Shown here: positions 58,130-64,000 of the stretch, in pieces | Layout: each line of letters begins with the position of its first letter | How positions within the stretch are numbered: position 1 is the stretch's first letter | DNA from: Paenibacillus sp. Soil750 | GTDB lineage: Bacteria > Bacillota > Bacilli > Paenibacillales > NBRC-103111 | DNA length: 64,000 nucleotides | NCBI RefSeq assembly: GCF_001428045.1 | Contig: NZ_LMSD01000040.1 | Span: 124,096-188,095, forward strand | Reading direction: 5' to 3' | Notes under the pieces: model-generated | The model's database searches: none | Told to the model about the DNA's origin: nothing | The model's input: only the letters and a program-made list of their open reading frames with translations | Position numbers and translations under genes: made by a program

Positions 58130-59518
58130 TTACACTGTTGGCAAAAAGATTTTGAAAACCGTCCCAGCCCCCAGCTGCGACTCGACACGAATCGAACCGC
58201 CGTGCGCTTCGATAATGTGTTTACAAATCGTTAAACCTAGCCCTGCGCCGGAGCGATTGCGGCTTTCGTCCGCTTTGTAAAACCGATCAAACAGATACGG
58301 AAGTTTCTCCGGTGCGATGCCCTGCCCATCATCCCAAACCTCGACCCAACGCTCATGTCTAATGGCCTTGACCCGAATTCCTGCTTGCGAGCCCTCCGGA
58401 ATGTGGTTAATTGCATTGTCCAACAAGTTGATGAAAACCTGCCGCAGCCTATCGACGTCGGCCTGTACCGTATATGGCCCCTCACTATCTGCACTAAGCT
58501 CAATTCCCTTGCCTCTCGCCTTCATCTTCAACTGTGTCACGACGAGTCCAATTAACTCTGGCAGATCCACGACTTGCATAGTCAGCTTCACCTGCTTCTC
58601 CTCAAACGAAGACAGCTCCAGCAGATCATCTACCAAATGGCTTAATCGCAATGTCTCCTGGAGGGAGATATCGATGAATTCCTTGGCATCCTCTGGCTCC
58701 ACCACGCCATCCGTGATGCCCTGCAGAGAAGCCCGGATCGTCGTCAGCGGTGTCCTTAGCTCGTGAGAAATTTCGGAGAGGAACCGCTTGCGGCCTTCTT
58801 CGACCTTTTGCAGCTTGCCGGCCATTCGGTTGAGCGATCCCGACAACGAGGCGATTTCATCTTTTCCGCGTACAGGCACCCTGCCGCTAAAATCCCCCAG
58901 TGCCAACGCCTCCGCCGTCTTGCTCATCTGCTGCAGAGGCTTCACAAAGTGCCGCGACACAAAGTAAAGAAGTGCAATAGCCAGCAGCGCAACCACGAGG
59001 GCAGATACATAAATAGCGCGATTAATCTCATTAATCGTACCTTGAATGTTCACGATAGGCGTATACAGGAAAATCGCCCCAACCACTCGGTTGTCCTGTA
59101 GGACTGGACGTCCGACGATCAGCATTTTGACAGGGCTATTCTGTGTAAATGTACTCTTCACCGTCACCGGGTTACCGGAGAGCACCTTCTCCACCCAGCC
59201 CAATCGGGCTGGAACTTCGCCTACCGCTTGGATTTTATCCAAGGTCGCTCGAGGATGTCGAATGACCGAGACGCGGACATTTGAGGTTTTCTCCATCGCA
59301 TTAATTTGCTTGCGGAAATCCTTCTGAGCCGTCGAATTATCGAACAAATCCTTCGCTAGCTCCTCCACTTGCTCCACTTTTTCCAGCAAAAGCTTCTCGC
59401 TACGGTCATACGTCTTCTGCTTCATCGTGTAACCAATCGCGCCAGATATCGCTAGAATTGACACCACCGTAATGGCAATATATATAAATAATAGCTTGCG
59501 ATAAAAGGAATTCAGCAT
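58130..59518 (-). CDS. Sensor histidine kinase (two-helix, HAMP)
   Basis: Membrane kinase of 462 residues: membrane segments at about 10-30 and 163-185 enclosing a roughly 130-residue extracellular sensor, HAMP linker, HisKA box SEISHELRTPLTTI, N-box FINLLDNAINHIPEG, and G-boxes WDDGQGIA and GAGLGLTICKHI. All catalytic motifs are intact. It overlaps the upstream response regulator gene by 7 bases (ATG inside the regulator's final codons), so the two form an operon. It resembles BaeS/ResE-like envelope sensors; the signal is unknown. A likely target gene, for the secreted repeat protein, lies immediately downstream. Confidence 0.93.
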   Translation of the reverse strand: MLNSFYRKLLFIYIAITVVSILAISGAIGYTMKQKTYDRSEKLLLEKVEQVEELAKDLFDNSTAQKDFRKQINAMEKTSNVRVSVIRHPRATLDKIQAVGEVPARLGWVEKVLSGNPVTVKSTFTQNSPVKMLIVGRPVLQDNRVVGAIFLYTPIVNIQGTINEINRAIYVSALVVALLAIALLYFVSRHFVKPLQQMSKTAEALALGDFSGRVPVRGKDEIASLSGSLNRMAGKLQKVEEGRKRFLSEISHELRTPLTTIRASLQGITDGVVEPEDAKEFIDISLQETLRLSHLVDDLLELSSFEEKQVKLTMQVVDLPELIGLVVTQLKMKARGKGIELSADSEGPYTVQADVDRLRQVFINLLDNAINHIPEGSQAGIRVKAIRHERWVEVWDDGQGIAPEKLPYLFDRFYKADESRNRSGAGLGLTICKHIIEAHGGSIRVESQLGAGTVFKIFLPTV

Positions 59519-60207
59519 ACGCCAGGTCCCTCGAACTTATATCCCACACCCCACACCGTGCGGATACTCCAGTCCTCTTTCCCTGCTGTGAGCTTCTGCC
59601 TTAATCGTTTGATATATAAATCGACCACACGGTCCTCACCTTCGAAATCCCACCCCCAGATCTTAGCGATCAGATCCTCGCGCGTGAACACTTGGTTCGG
59701 ATTCCGTACGAAAAACAGCAGCAACTCATACTCTTTCTTCGGTAAGGCTACCACCTGTCCATCAACCGTCACCTCATGACCTAGGCTGTCAATGCGCAAG
59801 CTGCCGACCTCATATACGTGTGCCGCAGGCGCCACTTGGGTGCGAAGCCCCGTCCGACGAAGGATCGATGTTACCCGTGCGACCAGTTCATTCGGGTCAA
59901 AAGGCTTCACCAAATAGTCGTCGGCTCCCATCCGCAAGCCTTCCACACGCTCATCCACGTGGCCTCGCGCCGTCAGCATCAGAATCGGCACATCGCTTTG
60001 TGCGCGGACCATCTGACAGACCGACCACCCGTCACGTTTCGGCAGCATAATATCCAGCACTATGAAATCGGGCTGCAGCTCTTTGAATCGAGCGAGCGCC
60101 TGCTCGCCGTCATTCGCGGTCGCCACCTCGAAGCCGTTCTTTTCCAAATACAGCTTCGTTATTTTACATATATTCAGATCATCATCTACGACTAATACCA
60201 ATGTCAC
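59512..60207 (-). CDS. OmpR/PhoB-family response regulator
   Basis: Regulator of 231 residues: receiver with acidic pair VDDD, phospho-acceptor Asp in FIVLDIMLPKRDG, switch LMLTARG and Lys in DYLVKPFDPNE, then winged helix with LPKKEYELLLFFVRNPNQVFT and DRVVDLYIKRLRQKLT. GTG start; GGGAG lies about 12 bases upstream. Partner of the overlapping kinase gene. The three ATGACA-type repeats at 58087-58119 are a likely binding site, so the secreted repeat protein may be its main local target. Confidence 0.93.
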   Translation of the reverse strand: MTLVLVVDDDLNICKITKLYLEKNGFEVATANDGEQALARFKELQPDFIVLDIMLPKRDGWSVCQMVRAQSDVPILMLTARGHVDERVEGLRMGADDYLVKPFDPNELVARVTSILRRTGLRTQVAPAAHVYEVGSLRIDSLGHEVTVDGQVVALPKKEYELLLFFVRNPNQVFTREDLIAKIWGWDFEGEDRVVDLYIKRLRQKLTAGKEDWSIRTVWGVGYKFEGPGVC

Positions 60208-60320
60208 GTGTGGTCACGCTCCCTATTTGAAACCTTACCTTTTATATTACTGGATAATTGTGATGAAAAAATTTCTTTTTAGCGCATTCTAGTATGCTCT
60301 TTCTGATACACAAACAAATA

Positions 60321-60365
60321 GAACAATCCTTCAGCTTCCGTCGGCTGGGAGATTGCTCTGTTTTA
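60321..60365. terminator. Bidirectional terminator
   Basis: GAACAATC and GATTGCTC close a long imperfect stem with inner CAGC/GCTG pairs; TGTTTT follows on the + strand and TATTTG on the - strand. It terminates the phosphatase gene. Confidence 0.7.
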
Positions 60366-60384
60366 TCGTTATATGTCGTACATT

Positions 60385-60963
60385 TTATTCACGGTATTCC
60401 CATAGCCTTGTCACTTCCTCTAATTCGAGGTCATTAAATTGCATTTTATAAATATCAGGCTTCACGGTTTGATTCAAGAAATCGAATCCATATGTCGCAT
60501 CAAAATGATTCATCATCAATGTCATAACGTTACCATGTGTGCCAATGGCTATCTTCTTTCCTTTATTTTCTTTTAGGATATCTCTCAATACGACCACCGC
60601 TCTTTGCTGGCAGGCTCTGTTAGACTCTCCACCTGGATAGGCATAATCAAAGTCATCGAACATCCGCTTCATCTCAGACATGAACTTTTCTGTAGGAATC
60701 AGATCATCTTCTCCAGAAAAATGTCTTTCCCGAAGATCTTCCACTATCTTAATCTCTTGTTCTAGTTCTTTAGCCAACCCCTCCAAGGTTAGAATGGCTC
60801 GCGCATAAGGGCTGGATATCAGCACGTCGATTCCTTCATCTTTTAATATCCTTGTGATGTCCTCAGCATTCAATTTCCCCTTGAGGGTAAGCCCCCTCGT
60901 TCTTTCATTTCCTTCTGTATAAGGGGATTCCGCATGTCTGACCATATAAATCGTCGTCTTCAT
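60385..60963 (-). CDS. Histidine phosphatase family protein (phosphoglycerate mutase-like)
   Basis: Enzyme of 192 residues of the branch-2-like histidine phosphatase superfamily. The catalytic motif is VRHAESP (Arg9, phosphorylated His10), with the acid segment LRERHFSGED and second His in IGTHGNVMTLM. The ATG at 60963 is preceded by GGGAGGG; the longer upstream frame has no site and unlike composition. Substrate unknown: family members range from phosphoglycerate mutases to alpha-ribazole and broad-specificity phosphatases. Stands alone. Confidence 0.88.
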   Translation of the reverse strand: MKTTIYMVRHAESPYTEGNERTRGLTLKGKLNAEDITRILKDEGIDVLISSPYARAILTLEGLAKELEQEIKIVEDLRERHFSGEDDLIPTEKFMSEMKRMFDDFDYAYPGGESNRACQQRAVVVLRDILKENKGKKIAIGTHGNVMTLMMNHFDATYGFDFLNQTVKPDIYKMQFNDLELEEVTRLWEYRE

Positions 60964-61190
60964 GTAACCCACCCTCCCTAATTTGATTACAAATATTTCC
61001 TTACATTCATTCGAGAAATACTTTTGATCTCCTGCACAACAACATAGTTGTGAATCTCGAATCTCTTTTTCTCGCTTTACTGCGGTGGCGCTCACATCAG
61101 ATGAAAAATTATAGTCACTCACAAGCTACGAACAATTGTGGCGGGAAGTAGGGGGAGGCAGGAGTGGTAAGTTGGAGTACATACTACCTT

Positions 61191-61375
61191 CAAAATTGCA
61201 AAAGAGCAGTTTTGAAAAGGGATTTCACTTGTTTAATGGGAATTGATGCAAAAAGGCATCAATTTGGGGCAGTATTTAAGATTTATCCTAAAAACAGATA
61301 AAAAGGATGCCCTTTTGCACGCATTTTCCAGTTTTGAGCAGAATGCTAGGGAAAAAGATGCCTATTTGCATTTTC
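61191..61375. repeat. Four-motif intergenic element, family C, copy 2
   Basis: Between the phosphatase gene start and the glnS terminator, in a 537-base gap. Forward motifs at 61191-61215 and 61240-61264; reverse motifs at 61300-61328 and 61351-61375; start spacings 49, 60 and 51 bp. Motif 2 is a perfect palindrome GATGC-AAAAAG-GCATC. Aligns throughout with the copy at 32712-32895. I see nothing else in the gap. Confidence 0.82.
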
Positions 61376-61448
61376 AGAGGGTAATTTGGCTTCATACTAG
61401 CCACCTCCCCCTAAGCTTAGAGCTACCTTATTGCATGGCCTAAATCAG

Positions 61449-61477
61449 AAAACCCCCTAGCATCCGCTAAGGGGTTC
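61449..61477 (-). terminator. Terminator of glnS
   Basis: On the - strand AACCCCTTAG pairs with CTAGGGGGTT around CGGATG, followed by TTCTG. Confidence 0.85.
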
Positions 61478-61500
61478 TGTTCTAACTATGGATCCGTTCG

Positions 61501-63180
61501 TTACACCACGAACGAGCTTTTCAACGAAACGATCAAGTTAAACACCAAATGATCTGGTGTTGTGTACTTCGGATCCACGTTGAAGTAGCCGTGGCGGAAA
61601 AACTGGAATTTATCCTGTGGGCTCACGCTCTTCATGTTGTCTTCGACGAAACCTTGCACGATTTGCAAGGAATTCGGGTTCACTTTATCCATGAACGATG
61701 TCTCTTCTTCGCCTTCCTCATCGTCCAAAATCAGTGGCTCGTACAGGCGGAACTCCGCTGGTACAGCGCTTTTCGCATCCACCCAGTGGATCGTGCCTTT
61801 GACTTTACGGCCAGTGAAGCCGCTACCGCTCTTGGTCTCAACATCATAGGTGCAATGCAGCTCAACCACGTTGCCATCGGCATCCTTGATGAAGTCATTG
61901 CATTTGATGAAGTAGGCGTTTTTCAAACGCACTTCGTTGCCGGGAAATAACCGGAAATATTTGGCCGGTGGATTTTCCATGAAGTCATCTTGCTCGATGT
62001 AGATCTCGCGGGAGAATGGAATCATGCGATTGCCCATTTCTGGGTTCTCGGAGTTATTCTCCGCTTCTAGCATCTCCACGCCATCCTCGGGATAGTTGGT
62101 GATGACGACTTTGAGCGGATTCAGCACGCCCATCGTGCGCAGCGCCTTCAACTTCAAATCCTCGCGGATGAAGTGATCCAGCATGCGAGTGTCAACAACA
62201 CTGCCACCGCCGCCTTTCGATACGCCAAGCTCACGAACAAAATTGCGAATCGACTCTGGCGTCAGGCCTCTACGGCGCAAACCCGATATAGTCGGCATCC
62301 GTGGATCGTCCCAACCGTCAACGGCTTTCTCATCGACGAGTTGTTTCAGCTTTCTTTTGCTCGTAACGGTATTCATTAAGGAAATACGAGCGAATTCATA
62401 TTGTCTCGGCACATTCGGCATCTCACACTCACGAATCACCCAGTCGTAGAACGGACGTTGATCCTCGAACTCACTTGAACAGAGCGAGTGCGTTACACCT
62501 TCGATCGCATCTTCCAGTGGGTGCGCGTACGTGTACATCGGATAGATGCACCACGTATCGCCTGTGTTATGGTGATGGGCGTGAAGAATACGATAGATGA
62601 CCGGGTCTCTAAGGTTAATATTCGGTGAGGACATATCAATTTTGGCACGCAGCACACGCTCGCCGTCTTTGAACTCACCTGCACGCATACGCTCAAATAG
62701 GGACAAATTTTCCTCTATCGTGCGTTCACGATACGGACTGTTTGTTCCACCTTGCGTCAGTGTTCCACGCGTTTCACGGATTTCATCAGCAGATTGGTCG
62801 TCTACATAAGCCAGTCCTTTGCGAATCAAGACTAATGCTCGGCTATACATCTCTTCAAAATAGTCCGAAGCAAAGAAAAGCCCGTCCCATTTAAAGCCCA
62901 GCCATGCTACGTCTTCTTTAATGGACTCCACATATTCAACATCTTCCTTGACTGGATTCGTGTCATCAAATCGAAGGTTCGTCAACCCATTGAAATCATC
63001 GGCAATTTCAAAGTTCGTGCATATCGCCTTTGCATGTCCTATATGAAGGTAACCGTTCGGCTCCGGGGGAAATCGGGTCACGACCTGACTGACTTTGCCT
63101 GATTTCAAATCTTCGTTTACAATGTTCTTAATGAAATTTGATATTGCGCTTACGTTAGCTTCAGCGTTTTTCGTTTCCAT
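61501..63180 (-). CDS. glnS: Glutaminyl-tRNA synthetase
   Basis: Class I synthetase of 559 residues that charges tRNA-Gln with glutamine. The N-terminus carries the bacterial GlnRS start (SNFIKNIVNEDLKSGK) and the HIGH signature YLHIGHAKA (46-49); the KMSKS loop is VTSKRKLKQLV. VTHSLCSSEFEDQRPFYDWV is a conserved GlnRS segment, followed by the anticodon-binding beta-barrels. Length matches E. coli GlnRS (about 554). Most Bacilli instead make Gln-tRNA by the GatCAB amidotransferase pathway, so this is a notable gene for the lineage and probably of transferred origin. AAAGG lies upstream of the ATG. Confidence 0.95.
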   Translation of the reverse strand: METKNAEANVSAISNFIKNIVNEDLKSGKVSQVVTRFPPEPNGYLHIGHAKAICTNFEIADDFNGLTNLRFDDTNPVKEDVEYVESIKEDVAWLGFKWDGLFFASDYFEEMYSRALVLIRKGLAYVDDQSADEIRETRGTLTQGGTNSPYRERTIEENLSLFERMRAGEFKDGERVLRAKIDMSSPNINLRDPVIYRILHAHHHNTGDTWCIYPMYTYAHPLEDAIEGVTHSLCSSEFEDQRPFYDWVIRECEMPNVPRQYEFARISLMNTVTSKRKLKQLVDEKAVDGWDDPRMPTISGLRRRGLTPESIRNFVRELGVSKGGGGSVVDTRMLDHFIREDLKLKALRTMGVLNPLKVVITNYPEDGVEMLEAENNSENPEMGNRMIPFSREIYIEQDDFMENPPAKYFRLFPGNEVRLKNAYFIKCNDFIKDADGNVVELHCTYDVETKSGSGFTGRKVKGTIHWVDAKSAVPAEFRLYEPLILDDEEGEEETSFMDKVNPNSLQIVQGFVEDNMKSVSPQDKFQFFRHGYFNVDPKYTTPDHLVFNLIVSLKSSFVV

Positions 63181-63264
63181 ATGTGCCCAGCCTTTCTCCC
63201 ACGGGTTAAAGTTTTATTTTCTATCATACACTATATGGTACTCAAATATAAAGGAGACATAGAG

Positions 63265-64000
63265 ATGGAATCATTCGAGCATTACTTAGATCAATATGCA
63301 GAGCTTGCCATACGCGTCGGATTGAATGTACAAAAGGATCAAACCGTCGTCATCACAACACCGATTGCTTGTGCGGATTTCGTCCGCAAGCTGACGAAGA
63401 AAGCTTATGAAGCAGGCGCTAAAGACGTTGTAGTCGATTGGGATGACGATGAAGTGAAGGCGCTCCGCCTTAAGAACGCTTCCGAAGACACCCTGCAGAC
63501 CTACCCTATGTGGCGGGCAACTGGCATGGAGGAAATGGCGAAGGACGGCGCTGCATTCCTGTCCATTTATGCGCCTAACTCGGACTTGTTCAAGGAAGTT
63601 GCCCCTGAACGCGTCGCAATGTCCAGTAAAGCAGCAGCAACTGCACGTGCAGGCTTCCTTTCCTATATGCGCAACAACAAGGTCAATTGGTTGATGGTCT
63701 CTTATCCGACGGCAGAATGGTCAGCGAAGGTATTCCCGAATTTGAGCGAATCCGAGCGAATTACACAGCTTTGGGAGCAAATTTTCAAGCTGACACGTGT
63801 AGACAAAGCAGATCCTGTTGCGGCATGGAAAGAGCATATTGCTACATTGACCGCAAAGCAGAATATGCTGAACAAGATGAAATATAAGCAGCTGCATTTC
63901 CAATCTCCAGGAACCGACTTATACATAGAACTAGCACCTAAGCATCAATGGGTTGCTGCAGGCAGTGAGACCGACAGCGGCATTTTCTTTGTACCGAACA
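63265..64000 (+). CDS. M29-family aminopeptidase, 5' part (AmpS-like)
   Basis: Frame open to the window's right edge; 245 residues are visible. AAGGAG lies eight bases before the ATG. The sequence starts MESFEHYLDQYAELAIRVG and contains VQKDQTVVITTPIACADFVRKL and LSYMRNNKVNWLMVSYPTAEW, features of the thermophilic (M29) metalloaminopeptidases AmpS/PepS, whose metal ligands lie in the part not yet visible, beyond YIELAPKHQWVAAGSETDSG. The full enzyme is expected to be about 410 residues. Divergent from glnS, with an 84-base gap that would hold both promoters. Confidence 0.88.
   Translation, partial: MESFEHYLDQYAELAIRVGLNVQKDQTVVITTPIACADFVRKLTKKAYEAGAKDVVVDWDDDEVKALRLKNASEDTLQTYPMWRATGMEEMAKDGAAFLSIYAPNSDLFKEVAPERVAMSSKAAATARAGFLSYMRNNKVNWLMVSYPTAEWSAKVFPNLSESERITQLWEQIFKLTRVDKADPVAAWKEHIATLTAKQNMLNKMKYKQLHFQSPGTDLYIELAPKHQWVAAGSETDSGIFFVPN

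Noticed and set aside
63181..63264. T-box leader upstream of glnS
   Set aside because: The gap to the divergent aminopeptidase gene is only 84 bases, with no T-box consensus and no terminator.
1..64000. tRNA, rRNA, insertion sequences or phage genes
   Set aside because: No cloverleaf-like segments, rRNA signatures, transposase, integrase or phage structural motifs were noticed on either strand.

Overview
The window looks like a chromosomal segment of a Paenibacillus-type member of the Bacillota. The signs are strong AGGAGG-type ribosome binding sites, frequent TTG and GTG starts, an S-layer-homology (SLH) surface protein, Bacillus-like gene sets (nupNOPQ, ilvA, bmrCD with a leader peptide, yugO, a BlaI/M56 pair) and a bacterial glutaminyl-tRNA synthetase, which most Bacilli lack. 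There is no rRNA, tRNA, CRISPR array, insertion sequence or prophage. The content is housekeeping and accessory metabolism, transport and signalling.

Layout. 1-5.8 kb: the end of an unknown protein, a large hybrid histidine kinase and a chemoreceptor. 6.3-11.1 kb: a nucleoside ABC importer operon with an attenuator-like hairpin after the binding-protein gene. 11.4-20 kb: ilvA, an MFS efflux pump with a divergent TetR repressor and palindromic operator, an SLH/YcdB surface protein, a pseudouridine synthase, an SDR protein and a small membrane protein. 20.1-24.4 kb: a heterodimeric BmrC/BmrD-like multidrug exporter preceded by a 39-codon leader peptide and an intrinsic terminator. 24.6-30.4 kb: a small membrane protein, a two-component system, a DUF2231 membrane protein and a BlaI-M56 pair; identical operators link BlaI to the DUF2231 gene. 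30.5-41.2 kb: pirin, a Fur-controlled FhuF-like reductase, an HtrA-like protease with three extra modules, fdhD plus a molybdopterin oxidoreductase, DUF2294 and DUF72.

41.3-48.9 kb: an unusual oligopeptide-type ABC importer with a fused double ATPase, two permeases carrying large extra N-terminal membrane regions, and a substrate-binding lipoprotein whose sequence order is circularly permuted relative to the family. 49-53 kb: a cation transport cluster (NhaD/ArsB-like carrier with a structured leader, NhaP-type antiporter, TrkA-N potassium channel). 53.2-57.5 kb: a Crp/Fnr regulator, an Ssu/Tau-type importer and a metallo-beta-lactamase-fold hydrolase, probably for organosulfur scavenging. 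57.5-60.2 kb: a secreted repeat protein next to a two-component system, with three 11-bp direct repeats in its promoter. 60.4 kb to the end: a histidine phosphatase, glnS and the start of an M29 aminopeptidase gene.

The most striking unexplained structure is a set of six intergenic elements of about 190 bp near 6.0, 19.4, 31.5, 32.7, 39.1 and 61.2 kb. Each holds four copies of a 20-28 bp motif, two forward then two reverse, at start-to-start spacings of about 50, 59 and 50 bp. The motif belongs to three different sequence families, yet the geometry is the same. Individual motifs are short palindromes whose arms change in a compensating way between copies.

Starts were chosen by eye from ribosome binding sites; functions come from recognised family features, without database searches.
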